A DNA stretch of 64,000 nucleotides from Albidovulum denitrificans. Its GTDB lineage: Bacteria > Pseudomonadota > Alphaproteobacteria > Rhodobacterales > Rhodobacteraceae. Position numbers and translations under genes: made by a program. Location of the stretch: assembly GCF_002973535.1 (NCBI RefSeq), contig NZ_PVEP01000010.1, forward strand, positions 1-64,000, in the 5' to 3' direction. The notes below the pieces were generated by a model, which did no database searches, was not told where the DNA came from, and saw nothing but the letters and a program-made list of their open reading frames with translations. The first letter of the stretch is position 1, and the number at the start of each line of letters is the position of its first letter. Positions 21,376 to 30,970 of the stretch are shown piece after piece.

Positions 21376-21442
21376 CAATCAGTTTCAGTCATATCCAATC
21401 ATGCTGCGACGCAGAATGATTGATTGTGATTGTTTATGATTG
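21376..21442. promoter_or_regulatory. Putative RhaR operator region (repeated TGATTG)
   Basis: CAATCA occurs at 21376-21381 and 21396-21401, and TGATTG at 21417-21422, 21421-21426, 21427-21432 and 21437-21442. The central pair forms an inverted repeat, CAATCAT (21396-21402) and ATGATTG (21416-21422), around CTGCG-A-CGCAG. The region lies between the divergent rhaD and rhaR starts. DeoR-family regulators use such repeats, so RhaR is the probable binder. Confidence 0.7.
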
Positions 21443-21486
21443 ACACATGGCGAGAATCCCCGCACCTTTCCTGGTGGGAGGCCATC

Positions 21487-22290
21487 ATGCTTGAAACGGA
21501 ACGCCACAGGATCATCCTCTCTGCCGTCCAGGACCGGCCGGTGGTGACGGTCGTCGATCTTTGCGCCCTGACCGGCGCGTCCGAGGCGACGATCCGGCGC
21601 GACATCGCCACGCTTGATGCGCAGAAAAAGCTGCGCCGGGTCCGGGGCGGGGCGGAATCGATCAACCCGCCGCAGATCGTGGGCCTTGCCGGGCGTCCCT
21701 TCGTCTTCAACGAACAGATGAACATCGCGCAGAAGCAGGCGATCGCCCGCGCCGCGGTGGCCCTGTGCGAGGATGGTGAACCGATCATCATCAATGGCGG
21801 GACGACGACATTCCAGATGGTGCATCCGCTGGCGACCCGGCGCTTGCAGGTCTTCACCAATTCCTTTCCGATCGCGGAACATCTTCTGAAGCATTCGAAG
21901 AACACGATCCTGCTGCCGGGCGGGGCGATCTACCGCGAGCAGAACATCATCCTGTCCCCCTTCGACAATGACGTGTCGAAGAACTTCTACGCCCGGCGCA
22001 TGTTCATGGGCGCGCAGGGTGTCGGGCCGCTTGGCCTGATGGAGGCGGACCCGCTTCTGATCCAGGCGGAACAGAAGCTGATCGGCCAGGCGGAGGAACT
22101 GGTGCTGCTGGTCGATTCCACGAAATTCCGCAACAGGTCCAGCCTGGTGCTTTGCCCGCTGAAACGGGTTCATACGCTCATCACCGACGAAGGCATTTCC
22201 GACCGCGACGCCGCGATGTTGGAGGCCGCGGACATCAATCTGATCGTCGCCCCGGTGGCGGCGGCACAGCAGGAGGGGGCGGCCTCCTGA
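21487..22290 (+). CDS. rhaR: DeoR-family regulator of rhamnose catabolism
   Basis: A 267-residue protein. The N-terminal DeoR helix-turn-helix (about 5-58: RHRIILSAVQDRPVVTVV, then TGASEATIRRDIATLD) is followed by the sugar-phosphate-binding DeoR C-terminal domain with NGGTTTFQM. GGGAGG precedes the ATG at 21487; an upstream in-frame start lies within the operator region and is rejected. By position it is the repressor or activator of both divergent arms, as in Rhizobium leguminosarum. The effector is probably a rhamnose pathway phosphate. Confidence 0.93.
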   Translation: MLETERHRIILSAVQDRPVVTVVDLCALTGASEATIRRDIATLDAQKKLRRVRGGAESINPPQIVGLAGRPFVFNEQMNIAQKQAIARAAVALCEDGEPIIINGGTTTFQMVHPLATRRLQVFTNSFPIAEHLLKHSKNTILLPGGAIYREQNIILSPFDNDVSKNFYARRMFMGAQGVGPLGLMEADPLLIQAEQKLIGQAEELVLLVDSTKFRNRSSLVLCPLKRVHTLITDEGISDRDAAMLEAADINLIVAPVAAAQQEGAAS

Positions 22291-22340
22291 CCGCCGCCCG
22301 CCAGAACAGACACGCTTGCTATCATGGGAGGTCCAGCAAG

Positions 22341-23342
22341 ATGAAACGGCGCACGTTCACGACACTCACCACAGGGCTGACGCTTGCCGCCTGCCTGATG
22401 GGTACTTCGGCCATGGCGCAGGACAAGACCCGCATCGCGCTGGTCGTCAAGGCGCTTGGCATCGGCTTCTTCGAGGCCGCGAACAAGGGCGCGCAAGAGG
22501 CCGCGACCGAGCTTGGCGATGTCGAGATCATCTATACCGGCCCGACCGACACGACGGCGGAGGGCCAGATCGAGGTCATCAACTCTCTCATCGCGCAGCA
22601 GGTCGACGCGATCGCGATCTCGGCCAATGACCGCGACGCGGTGGCCCCGGCGCTGAAGAAGGCGATGGATCGCGGGATCACCGTCATCTCCTGGGATTCG
22701 GGCGTCGCGCCGGAAGGTCGGCAGATGCACCTCAACCCGTCCTCGAATCCGCTGATCGGCAACATGATCATCAAGCTTGCCGCCGACAACCTGCCCGATG
22801 GCGGCGATGTCGCGGTGCTGTCGGCCTCGGCCACGGCGACGAACCAGAACACCTGGATCGAGGAGATGAACAAGGTCCTGCCCAACTATCCGGGCATCAA
22901 CGTCGTGGCGACCGTCTATGGCGACGACCTTGCCGACAAGTCCTACCGCGAGGCGCAGGGCCTGATGCAGTCCTACCCGGACCTCAAGGCGATCATCGCC
23001 CCGACCAGCGTCGGCATCGTCGCGGCCGCGCAGGCGGTGGAAGATGCGGGCAAGGTCGGCCAGATCAACGTGACCGGCCTTGGCCTGCCCTCGGAAATGG
23101 CGGGCGCGGTCGAATCCGGCGCGTCGAAAAGCTTTGCGATCTGGAACCCGATCGACCTTGGCTATTCGGCGACGATGATCGCCTATCACCTCGCCAAGGG
23201 CGACGCGACGGCCGAACCCGGCGCCGCGATCCCGATGGGCCGGATGGGCAGCGTCACGCTGGACGACAACAACGAAGGCGCGATGGCCGATCCCTTCGTC
23301 TATGACGCCTCGAACATCGAGGCGTTCAAGTCGATCTTCTGA
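22341..23342 (+). CDS. rhaS: Rhamnose ABC transporter substrate-binding protein
   Basis: A 333-residue periplasmic binding protein of the ribose/LacI-type family. Residues 1-26 form a signal peptide ending in TSAMAQ. The mature protein has the sugar-binding pattern of RhaS (IGFFEAANKGAQEAATEL, AISANDRDAVAPALKKAMD, VISWDSGV). It binds L-rhamnose for the RhaTPQ importer. GGGAGG lies ahead of the start. A 10-bp stem-loop after the gene probably protects or separates its message from rhaT. Confidence 0.95.
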   Translation: MKRRTFTTLTTGLTLAACLMGTSAMAQDKTRIALVVKALGIGFFEAANKGAQEAATELGDVEIIYTGPTDTTAEGQIEVINSLIAQQVDAIAISANDRDAVAPALKKAMDRGITVISWDSGVAPEGRQMHLNPSSNPLIGNMIIKLAADNLPDGGDVAVLSASATATNQNTWIEEMNKVLPNYPGINVVATVYGDDLADKSYREAQGLMQSYPDLKAIIAPTSVGIVAAAQAVEDAGKVGQINVTGLGLPSEMAGAVESGASKSFAIWNPIDLGYSATMIAYHLAKGDATAEPGAAIPMGRMGSVTLDDNNEGAMADPFVYDASNIEAFKSIF

Positions 23343-23357
23343 TCGGCCGACCCCTTC

Positions 23358-23385
23358 CCCGGCGCGGACGCTCCCCCGCGCCGGG
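23358..23385 (+). terminator. Intercistronic hairpin after rhaS
   Basis: CCCGGCGCGG (23358-23367) and CCGCGCCGGG (23376-23385) form a perfect 10-bp stem with an 8-nt loop. There is no T-run, so it more likely blocks 3' decay or causes partial termination, raising the ratio of binding protein to transporter. Confidence 0.7.
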
Positions 23386-23411
23386 TCCCTGATCCCGGCA
23401 GAGACGGACCG

Positions 23412-24953
23412 ATGCAAATGCAGGCCCTTTCCGCTCAGGCGGACCCATCAGACATGCCCCCGGTTCTGGCGCTTGACGGCGTCACCAAGACCTTTCCGGG
23501 GGTGCGGGCGCTGTCAGAGGTGTCGCTGAACCTCTATCCGGGCGAGGTCACGGCGCTGGTCGGGGAAAACGGCGCGGGCAAGTCCACCGTGGTCAAGATC
23601 CTGACGGGGATCTACCAGCCCGACGGCGGCACGATCCGCGTCGATGGCGCGGCGGCGCGGTTTCCCACCGCGCAGGATGCCGCCGCGGCGGGCATCACCG
23701 CGATCCATCAGGAAACGGTCCTTTTCGATGAGCTGTCGGTGGCCGAGAACATCTTTCTTGGCCACGCCCCGCGCGGCCGCTTCGGCCTGATCGACACCGC
23801 GCGGATGATGTCGGCGGCGCGCGACATCCTGCACGGTATCGGCGCCGAGATCGACCCTTCGGTGCGGCTGCGCGACCTTGGCATCGCCAACAAGCACCTC
23901 GTCGCCATCGCCCGCGCGCTTTCCATCGACGCCCGCGTGGTCATCATGGACGAGCCGACCGCAGCGCTGAGCCACAAGGAGATCGAGGAGCTTTACGAGC
24001 TTGTCGAAAAGCTGAAAGGGCAGGGCAAGGCGATCCTCTTCATCTCGCACAAGTTCGATGAGATCTTTCGCATCGCCGACCGCTACACGGTCTTTCGTGA
24101 CGGCCAGTTCGTCGGCGCGGGGCGGATCGCCGAGGTCAGCGAGGGCGATTTGGTGAAGATGATGGTCGGCCGCCCGGTCGATCAGATATTCCCCTCGCGC
24201 AGCCATCAGGCGGGCGATGAGGTGTTGCAGGTCGTGGGCTATTGCCACCCGACGGAATTCGATGACATCGGCTTTACCCTCAGAAAGGGAGAGATCCTTG
24301 GCTTTTACGGCCTTGTCGGGGCGGGGCGGTCGGAATTCATGCAGGCGCTTTTCGGGATCACCGAGCCTTCGAAAGGGGTGACGAAGATCGACGGCAAGGT
24401 CCGCGTCATCCGCTCGCCCGCCGATGCGGTGGCCAATGGCATCGTCTATGTGCCTGAGGATCGCGGCAAGCAGGGTGCGATCACCGCGCTGCCGATCTTT
24501 CAGAACGTCACGCTGCCCTCGCTGTCGCGCCTCTCGCGCGCCGGGTTTCTGCGGCTGGCCGAGGAATTCCGGCTGGCGCGCGACTATACCGGCCGCCTTG
24601 ACCTGCGGGCGGCCTCGCTCGATACGCCGGTCGGCAATCTTTCGGGCGGGAACCAGCAGAAGGTGGTGATCGCCAAATGGCTGGCGACGCAGCCCAAGAT
24701 CATCATCCTTGATGAGCCGACCAAGGGCATCGACATCGGATCGAAGGCGGCGGTGCATGACTTCATGGCCGAGCTTGCGGCGCAGGGGCTGGCCGTCATC
24801 ATGGTCAGTTCGGAAATCCCCGAGGTGCTGGGCATGTCCGACCGCGTGATCGTGATGCGCGAGGGCCGGATCGCGGCCGAGCTGTCGGGCGCCGGGATGA
24901 CACCGGAAACGCTGGTCCGCCACGCGGCGGGCATTTCGGAGGTGCGGAGATGA
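23412..24953 (+). CDS. rhaT: Rhamnose ABC transporter ATPase
   Basis: A 513-residue protein with two ABC domains, as in sugar importers of the ribose/xylose class. The first domain has Walker A GENGAGKSTVVK and Walker B VVIMDEPTAAL; the second has the degenerate but normal Walker region GLVGAGRSEF and signature LSGGNQQKVVIAKW with IIILDEPTKG. It energises rhamnose import with RhaP and RhaQ. Its stop overlaps the rhaP start by four bases. Confidence 0.94.
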   Translation: MQMQALSAQADPSDMPPVLALDGVTKTFPGVRALSEVSLNLYPGEVTALVGENGAGKSTVVKILTGIYQPDGGTIRVDGAAARFPTAQDAAAAGITAIHQETVLFDELSVAENIFLGHAPRGRFGLIDTARMMSAARDILHGIGAEIDPSVRLRDLGIANKHLVAIARALSIDARVVIMDEPTAALSHKEIEELYELVEKLKGQGKAILFISHKFDEIFRIADRYTVFRDGQFVGAGRIAEVSEGDLVKMMVGRPVDQIFPSRSHQAGDEVLQVVGYCHPTEFDDIGFTLRKGEILGFYGLVGAGRSEFMQALFGITEPSKGVTKIDGKVRVIRSPADAVANGIVYVPEDRGKQGAITALPIFQNVTLPSLSRLSRAGFLRLAEEFRLARDYTGRLDLRAASLDTPVGNLSGGNQQKVVIAKWLATQPKIIILDEPTKGIDIGSKAAVHDFMAELAAQGLAVIMVSSEIPEVLGMSDRVIVMREGRIAAELSGAGMTPETLVRHAAGISEVRR

Positions 24954-25933
24954 TCAAACGGCTTGCCACCACGCGCGAGGCGATGCTGCTGGCCGCCATC
25001 GTCGTGCTGATCGCCCTGATCTCAACCCGGTTCGGCGATTTCGCGACGCCCCGGAACCTTGCCAACGTCTTCAACGACACCGCGCCGCTGATCCTGCTGG
25101 CCATCGGCCAGATGATCGTGATCCTGACCAAGTGCATCGACCTGTCCGTCGCCGCCACCCTTGCGCTGACGGGGATGGTCGTGGCGATGCTGAATACCGC
25201 CGCGCCGGGCGTTCCGGTGGCGGTGATCCTTCTCATCGCCGTTGCGCTTGGTGCGGCGCTTGGCGCGGTGAACGGCTTTTTCGTCTGGAAGCTTTCGATC
25301 CCGCCCATCGTCGTGACGCTGGGGACCATGACCATCTTCCGCGGCATCATCTTCCTGATCTCCGATGGCGCATGGGTCAACGCGCATGAGATGTCGGCCG
25401 CCTTCAAGGGTTTTCCACGCCATGTCATCCTTGGCCTGCCAATGCTGGGCTGGATCGCGATCCTGGCGGTGGTCCTCTTTCATGTCGTCACCACCCGCAC
25501 GCCGCTGGGGCGCGCCTTCTTCGCGGTGGGCGGCAATCCCCATGCCTCGGTCTATACCGGGATCGACGTCGGGCGGACGCAGTTCTGGGCCTATGTCATC
25601 TCGGGCGCGCTGGCCGGGCTGACGGGCTATCTCTGGGTGGCGCGCTACGCCGTCGCCTATGTCGATATCGCCGGCGGGTTTGAACTTGACGTGGTCGCCG
25701 CCTGCGTGATCGGCGGGGTTTCCATCGCGGGGGGCAGCGGGTCGGTGATCGGGGCGCTTCTGGGGGCGCTGTTCCTTGGCGTCATCAAGAACGCGCTGCC
25801 GGTCATCAATATCTCCCCCTTCTGGCAGCTTGCGATTTCGGGCAGCGCGATCATCATCGCCATCGCGCTGAACGCACGCGCCAGCCGGGTCAAGGGGCGG
25901 GTCATCCTCAAACGGGCGGAGCATGCGGCATGA
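24950..25933 (+). CDS. rhaP: Rhamnose ABC transporter permease
   Basis: A 327-residue BPD_transp_2 membrane protein with about eight to ten transmembrane helices and the family signature GGVSIAGGSGSVIGALLGAL. Together with RhaQ it forms the heterodimeric channel for rhamnose. Overlaps of four bases with rhaT and with rhaQ indicate coupled translation. Confidence 0.93.
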   Translation: MIKRLATTREAMLLAAIVVLIALISTRFGDFATPRNLANVFNDTAPLILLAIGQMIVILTKCIDLSVAATLALTGMVVAMLNTAAPGVPVAVILLIAVALGAALGAVNGFFVWKLSIPPIVVTLGTMTIFRGIIFLISDGAWVNAHEMSAAFKGFPRHVILGLPMLGWIAILAVVLFHVVTTRTPLGRAFFAVGGNPHASVYTGIDVGRTQFWAYVISGALAGLTGYLWVARYAVAYVDIAGGFELDVVAACVIGGVSIAGGSGSVIGALLGALFLGVIKNALPVINISPFWQLAISGSAIIIAIALNARASRVKGRVILKRAEHAA

Positions 25934-26916
25934 CGACGACCGAACGCCATATCCCCGACAGGCTGACGACACCCCTCGCGCGGGTCCTGAAAAGCTGGGA
26001 AACGCTGCTTCTGGCGGTCGCCGTCGCGATCTTCATCGTCAATTCGCTGGCCTCGCCCTATTTCCTGAACGCCTGGAACCTGAGCGACGCGACCTTCAAC
26101 TTCACCGAAAAGGGGATGATCGCGCTGGCCATGGCGCTTCTCATCGTCGCGGGGGAAATCGACCTTTCGGTCGCCTCGATCATCGCGCTGGCCTCGACCG
26201 CCATGGGGGCCGCCGCGCAGGTCGGGGCGGGACCGGCGGCGCTGGTCCTGATCGGGCTGGGCGTGGGCCTTGCCTGCGGGGCGTTCAACGCCGTCCTGGT
26301 GACGGTGATGGGCCTGCCCTCGATCGTCGTCACCATCGGCACGATGAGCCTGTTTCGAGGGATCAGCTACATCGTCCTTGGCGACGGGGTCTATGGCGGC
26401 TATCCGGCCGGGTTCGACTATTTCGGCCAGGGCTATGTCGTCTGGGTGCTGAGCTTCGAGTTCGTGCTGTTCCTGATCCTGGCCGTGATCTATGCCATCG
26501 TGCTGCACAAGACGAATTTCGGCCGCGCCGTCTATGCCATCGGCAACAACGCGACCGGGGCGCTCTTTTCCGGGATCCGGGTGAACCGGGTGAAGTTCAT
26601 CCTGTTCCTGCTGACCGGCCTCATGTCCGGGCTGGCCGCGGTGTGCCTGACCTCGCGCCTCGGGTCCACCCGCCCCTCGATCGGCGTCGGGATGGAGCTT
26701 GAGGTGGTGACGATGGTCGTCCTTGGCGGGGTCAATATCCTTGGCGGTTCCGGTTCCATCCCCGGTGTCGTGATCGCGGCCTTCGTGATGGGGCTTGTCA
26801 CCTTCGGGCTGGGCCTTTTGAATGTGCCGGGTATCGTCATGTCGATCTTCATCGGCGCCCTCTTGATCGGGGTCATCGCGCTGCCACGGCTCTGGTCGAT
26901 GATGCGTCGCGGGTGA
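25930..26916 (+). CDS. rhaQ: Rhamnose ABC transporter permease
   Basis: A 328-residue BPD_transp_2 permease, paralogous to RhaP, with the signature [20 protein letters not shown] and about eight to ten hydrophobic helices. It is the second membrane subunit of the importer. Gene order rhaS-T-P-Q-U-K is the same as in Rhizobium leguminosarum. Confidence 0.93.
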   Translation: MTTTERHIPDRLTTPLARVLKSWETLLLAVAVAIFIVNSLASPYFLNAWNLSDATFNFTEKGMIALAMALLIVAGEIDLSVASIIALASTAMGAAAQVGAGPAALVLIGLGVGLACGAFNAVLVTVMGLPSIVVTIGTMSLFRGISYIVLGDGVYGGYPAGFDYFGQGYVVWVLSFEFVLFLILAVIYAIVLHKTNFGRAVYAIGNNATGALFSGIRVNRVKFILFLLTGLMSGLAAVCLTSRLGSTRPSIGVGMELEVVTMVVLGGVNILGGSGSIPGVVIAAFVMGLVTFGLGLLNVPGIVMSIFIGALLIGVIALPRLWSMMRRG

Positions 26917-26927
26917 TCGGGGGGAAG

Positions 26928-27242
26928 ATGGAGAAATACGCCTTCAGGATGCAGCTCAATCCGGGGATGAGCGCGGAATACAAGCGTCGGCACGACGCGA
27001 TCTGGCCCGAGCTTGTGGTGCTTCTGAAGGATGCGGGCGTGTCGGACTATTCGATCCACCTTGACGAGGAGACGCACACCCTGTTCGGCGTCCTCTGGCG
27101 GGCGGAGGATCACGGGATGGACGCCCTGCCGGACCATCCCGTCATGCGGCGCTGGTGGGCGCATATGGCCGACATCATGGTGGTGAAGCCGGATAACGAA
27201 CCCGTCGCGACACCGCTTGTCACTGTCTTTCACATGCCATGA
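26928..27242 (+). CDS. rhaU: L-rhamnose mutarotase
   Basis: A 104-residue protein beginning [14 protein letters not shown] and containing the RhaU/RhaM core [28 protein letters not shown] and WWAHMADIM. It interconverts the anomers of L-rhamnose, feeding RhaA. The ATG at 26928 is chosen because family members start there; a GTG 15 bases upstream is in frame. Its stop overlaps the start of rhaK. Confidence 0.95.
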   Translation: MEKYAFRMQLNPGMSAEYKRRHDAIWPELVVLLKDAGVSDYSIHLDEETHTLFGVLWRAEDHGMDALPDHPVMRRWWAHMADIMVVKPDNEPVATPLVTVFHMP

Positions 27243-28615
27243 CCACGCCCCGCCACGTCGCCGTCATCGACATCGGCAAGACCAACGCCAAGCTGGCGCT
27301 GGTCGATACCGAAAGCCTTGTGGAAATCGCCGTCCTGACGCGGCCGAACATCGTGCGGCCGGGGCCACCCTGGCCGCATTTCGACCTGGGGGGGCATTGG
27401 CAGTTCCTGCTGGCCGGTCTGGCAGAGTTTCAGCGCAGCCATGGCATCGACGCGATTTCCGTCACGACGCATGGTGCCTCCTGCGTGTTGCTGGACGGCG
27501 CGGGGCGGCTGGCGGCGCCGATGCTGGATTATGAACATGCCGGGCCGGACGAGATGCGCGCGGACTATGACAGCATCCGCCCGCCGTTTTCGGAAACCGG
27601 GTCGCCGCGTCTGGGGATGGGGCTGAACGTCGGCGCGCAGCTTTATTGGCAATTCGCCACCGATCCGGGGTTGAGGGATCGGGTGCGGGCGATCCTGACC
27701 TATCCGCAATACTGGGCCTTTCGCCTGACGGGTGTCGCGGCCACGGATGCAAGCTCCCTGGGCTGTCATACCGACCTCTGGAACCCTTACGCCGGGCGGC
27801 TGTCCTCGCTGGCGCAGCGTCTTGGGATCGCGGACCGGATCGCGCCCACGCGGCCCTCTTCGGACATCCTCGGCCCGGTTCTGCCGGGGATCGCGAAGGC
27901 GACCGGCCTGCCTGCCACGACCCCGGTCCATTGCGGTATCCACGATTCCAACGCCTCGCTTCTGCCGCACCTTCTTGGGCAGGCCGCGCCGTTTTCGGTC
28001 GTGTCCAGCGGGACCTGGGTCATCTCCATGGCGCTGGGCGGTGCTGCCGTCACGCTTGACCCGGCGAAGGACACGCTGGTGAACGTGAACGCCCTTGGCG
28101 ATCCGGTCCCCTCGGCCCGGTTCATGGGCGGGCGGGAGTTCGACCTGCTGCTGGCGGAAGGATACCGCGACCCGACCGATGCGGAGGCGCTGGCTGTGCT
28201 GGACGAAGGGGTCATGCTGCTGCCCGCCGTGGTGCCGGATACCGGCCCGTTTCAGGGGCGCGCCGCCCGCTGGACAGCGGGAGAGCCGGAGCCGGGAAGC
28301 GGGACGCGATCCGCGGCGGTCGGCTACTACCTCGCGCTGGTCACCGCGCGCTGCCTGACGCTGATCGGGCATCGGGGAACGATTCTGGTCGAGGGGCCGT
28401 TCGCCCGCAACGGCGCCTATTGCGACATGCTGTCGGCGGCGACGGGCAGCGCGGTCGCCAAGGCGGGCAGCGCGACGGGGACAAGCCAGGGGGCGGCGCT
28501 GCTGGCCGCGCCGGGCGCCATTTCAGGGCTGCGCTATGCCGATCATGCCCCGCCGCGCGCGCGTGACGCGATGCAGCGCTATGCCCGGCGATGGGCGGAA
28601 GCGGTCGGCGATTAA
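27239..28615 (+). CDS. rhaK: Rhamnose/rhamnulose kinase (FGGY family)
   Basis: A 458-residue FGGY kinase. The phosphate-1 motif is [16 protein letters not shown], and the second domain has [13 protein letters not shown] and the [12 protein letters not shown] region. It phosphorylates the sugar so that RhaD can cleave it. In R. leguminosarum RhaK is also needed for import through RhaSTPQ, a known feature of this operon type that may hold here. The gene ends exactly where the palindromic element begins. Confidence 0.93.
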   Translation: MTTPRHVAVIDIGKTNAKLALVDTESLVEIAVLTRPNIVRPGPPWPHFDLGGHWQFLLAGLAEFQRSHGIDAISVTTHGASCVLLDGAGRLAAPMLDYEHAGPDEMRADYDSIRPPFSETGSPRLGMGLNVGAQLYWQFATDPGLRDRVRAILTYPQYWAFRLTGVAATDASSLGCHTDLWNPYAGRLSSLAQRLGIADRIAPTRPSSDILGPVLPGIAKATGLPATTPVHCGIHDSNASLLPHLLGQAAPFSVVSSGTWVISMALGGAAVTLDPAKDTLVNVNALGDPVPSARFMGGREFDLLLAEGYRDPTDAEALAVLDEGVMLLPAVVPDTGPFQGRAARWTAGEPEPGSGTRSAAVGYYLALVTARCLTLIGHRGTILVEGPFARNGAYCDMLSAATGSAVAKAGSATGTSQGAALLAAPGAISGLRYADHAPPRARDAMQRYARRWAEAVGD

Positions 28616-28702
28616 AGCGTTTCGGGCTATCGTTGAGAGAGTAAGTATCAGAATTCGAACGAAATAAGTTCGAATTCTGATTCAGTGTAAACCCGAAATG
28701 CT
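28616..28702. repeat. Nested palindrome exactly filling the gap between convergent stop codons
   Basis: The outer arms AGCGTTTCGGG (28616-28626) and CCCGAAATGCT (28692-28702) pair with one G-T type exchange. The inner arms ATCAGAATTCGAAC (28647-28660) and GTTCGAATTCTGAT (28668-28681) are a perfect 14-bp stem with a GAAATAA loop. The element is AT-rich in a GC-rich region and abuts the rhaK stop and the SDR stop without a spare base. It can end both transcripts, or may be a mobile palindromic repeat. Confidence 0.8.
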
Positions 28703-29434
28703 CTAGCGGATCGTGAAGCCGCCATCGGCCATCAGGGTGGCGCCGTTGATGATCCCCGCCTCGGCCGAGGCGAGGTAGAGCGCCGCCGCCGCGATCTCGG
28801 ACGGTTTGGCGAAGCGGCCGACGGGGATCTCCGCCCGGTGCCGGTCGCCCTTCTCGCCCGCCCAGCCGACGATTGCCATCGGTGTTTCCACCACGGTCGG
28901 CGCGATGGCGTTCGCGGTGATGCCGTGGCGTGCCCATTCGACGGCCATCACCTGCGTGAGGTTGACCAGCCCCGCCTTGCTTGCGCCATAGGCCGCGTGT
29001 TCGGCGATGGCGACGACACCGGCCTGCGAGGCGATGTTGATGATCCGCCCCCGCCCGCTGACCTTCAGGAAGGGCAGGGCGGCGGCCCCCATCAGCCAGG
29101 GCGCACGCAGGTTGATGGCCAGCGTCCGGTCCCAGGCGGCGATGTCGGTTTGCTCGGCCGGGAAAATCACGCCATAGCCCGCGTTGTTGACGAGGATGTC
29201 GATCCCCATCTCCGCGCCGATCCCGGCCACGGTCCGGGCAATGGCGGCGGGGTCCGCAAGGTCAAGCTGGTAGGCGCGATGATCGCCGCCGAGGCGGGCG
29301 GCAAGGTCGCTGGCATCCTTCACATCGACCAGCGCCAGCCGCGCGCCCGCCTTGGCAAAGCCTTCGGCCATTGCCGCGCCGATACCGCCCGCCGCGCCGG
29401 TGATGAGGGCCGTCAACCCGCTCAGATCGGTCAT
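28703..29434 (-). CDS. Short-chain dehydrogenase/reductase (sugar alcohol or lactaldehyde type)
   Basis: A 243-residue SDR. The NAD motif is TGAAGGIGAAMAEG, NNAG is at about residue 86, the catalytic Ser lies in INIASQAGVV, and YGASK completes the catalytic set; an acidic residue after the second strand (LVDVKD) favours NAD. Substrate unknown; its position last in the polyol operon suggests a polyol or a 2-keto sugar. The order in the minus-strand arm is epimerase, kinase, GatZ-like, SDR, ribitol dehydrogenase-like, this SDR. Confidence 0.85.
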   Translation of the reverse strand: MTDLSGLTALITGAAGGIGAAMAEGFAKAGARLALVDVKDASDLAARLGGDHRAYQLDLADPAAIARTVAGIGAEMGIDILVNNAGYGVIFPAEQTDIAAWDRTLAINLRAPWLMGAAALPFLKVSGRGRIINIASQAGVVAIAEHAAYGASKAGLVNLTQVMAVEWARHGITANAIAPTVVETPMAIVGWAGEKGDRHRAEIPVGRFAKPSEIAAAALYLASAEAGIINGATLMADGGFTIR

Positions 29435-29443
29435 GGCAGCGCC

Positions 29444-30172
29444 TCAGATGTCGAAATTGGTGGGCAGCACGATCATGTCGCGGATCGTGACGTTGCGCGG
29501 ACGGGTCAGCATGAAGACGATGCTGTCGGCAACCTCGGACGGCTCGATCAGCGAACCGCTTTCCTTCGCCTTCCTCAGGTTCTCCTCCGGCCAGTCGGCC
29601 AGAAGCGCCGAAATCACCGGACCGGGAGAGACCTGGCTGACCCGGATGCCCTTCTTGTTCAACTGCCGCCGCATGGTCTGCACGAAGCAGGTGATCGCCC
29701 ATTTGGACCCGGAATAGACCGGCTCCCACGGGATCGCGGAATGGCCGGCCACCGAGCAGGTCACGACGATGTCGCCGGTGCCGCGTTCGGCCATATGCGG
29801 GATCACGGCGTGGACGTTCTTCATCACCGCGTTGATGTTGAGGTTCAGCATCCGGTCGATGGTGGCGGCGTTCGTCTCGGTCAGGTCACCTCCGATATAG
29901 GTGCCTGCGTTGCAATGCAGGATGTCGATCTGGCCGACCTTCTCCAGGATCTCCGGCACCATCGCGTCGCAGCTTGCGGCGTCCAGCAGGTCGGTCACCT
30001 GCGCCACGGCCCGGTCGCCGTGCTGTGCCGTCAGCCGGTCCAGCGCCGCCCTGTCGCGGTCGACGAAGACGACCCGCGCCCCTTCCGCGATCAGCGCCTC
30101 GGCCGTCGCAAGGCCGATGCCCGAGGCCGCGCCGGTGATGGCCGCGATCTTGCCGTTCAGTTTGCCCGTCAT
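29444..30172 (-). CDS. Ribitol 2-dehydrogenase-like SDR
   Basis: A 242-residue SDR closely resembling Klebsiella ribitol dehydrogenase (RbtD). Shared features are AAITGAASGIGLATAE, the HCNAGTYIGG segment, LNLNINAVMKNVHAVIPH, WEPVYSGSKWAITCFV, GPVISALLADWP and the C-terminal pattern RNVTIRDMIVLPTNFDI. The enzyme oxidises ribitol, or a related pentitol, to the 2-ketose with NAD. The product D-ribulose or D-xylulose would need a pentulokinase such as the xylB gene in the other arm. Confidence 0.88.
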   Translation of the reverse strand: MTGKLNGKIAAITGAASGIGLATAEALIAEGARVVFVDRDRAALDRLTAQHGDRAVAQVTDLLDAASCDAMVPEILEKVGQIDILHCNAGTYIGGDLTETNAATIDRMLNLNINAVMKNVHAVIPHMAERGTGDIVVTCSVAGHSAIPWEPVYSGSKWAITCFVQTMRRQLNKKGIRVSQVSPGPVISALLADWPEENLRKAKESGSLIEPSEVADSIVFMLTRPRNVTIRDMIVLPTNFDI

Positions 30173-30188
30173 GTCCCTGATCCTTCGT

Positions 30189-30953
30189 TCAATGTGTGGT
30201 ATAGCCGCCGTCCGCGATCAGCGTCGCGCCGGTGACATAGGATGCGGCGTCCGACGCCAGAAATAGCGCGCAGGTGGCCATCTCCTCGGGCTCTGCGAAG
30301 CGGCGCATCGGCGTGTTTTCCGTCCAGACGCGGTTCCAGTCGGCATTGGCGATGCCCCCCGCCGTCATGTCCGATATGACGTAACCGGGCGCCAGCGCGT
30401 TCACGCGGATGCCCCGGCCCGCATATTCGAAGGCCATCGTCGTCGTCATCTGGTGGATCGCGGCCTTGGAGGAGTTGTAGGCGACCTGAAGCTGCGGCGT
30501 GTTCGCGACATAGCCGGAGATGGAGCCGATGTTGACGATGGCGCCCGATCCCTGATCCAGCATCGGTCTGATCGCCTCGCGCGCGATGCGGAACGGGGCG
30601 GTAAAGTTCGTGTCCATGATCCGCGCCAGCTGGGCGTCGGTGAAGTCGTGGAAATCGCCGTTATCGGCAACCCCGGCATTGTTGACCAGCACGTCGAGCC
30701 TGCCGAAACGCTCCAGCGCCGCGGTGACGATCCGGGCGGGGGCGTCTTGCCCGGTCACGTCGGCCTGCACCCAGGCAAAGCGGTCGGGATCGCTGGCCAG
30801 AAGTTCCTTCAGTGCGGGCGTTTCCGACCGGCTGGTCAGCAGGCATCGCGCGCCGACCCCGCCGAACAGTCGGGCGATGGCAAGGCCGATGCCCCGGTTG
30901 GCGCCGGTGATCAGGGCGACCTTGCCGTCGAGGCGGAACTGGGATGGGGTCAT
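30189..30953 (-). CDS. Short-chain dehydrogenase/reductase, polyol type
   Basis: A 254-residue SDR with TGANRGIGLAIARLF, NNAGVADNG, the catalytic Ser in VNIGSISGYVAN and YNSSK. It lies close to SDRs annotated as arabitol, sorbitol or galactitol dehydrogenases. A GGAGGACCCC site precedes the start. Its stereospecificity cannot be read from the sequence. It is directly downstream of the GatZ-like gene and would supply or consume its keto-sugar. Confidence 0.85.
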   Translation of the reverse strand: MTPSQFRLDGKVALITGANRGIGLAIARLFGGVGARCLLTSRSETPALKELLASDPDRFAWVQADVTGQDAPARIVTAALERFGRLDVLVNNAGVADNGDFHDFTDAQLARIMDTNFTAPFRIAREAIRPMLDQGSGAIVNIGSISGYVANTPQLQVAYNSSKAAIHQMTTTMAFEYAGRGIRVNALAPGYVISDMTAGGIANADWNRVWTENTPMRRFAEPEEMATCALFLASDAASYVTGATLIADGGYTTH

Positions 30954-30970
30954 GGGGTCCTCCGGGTGGG

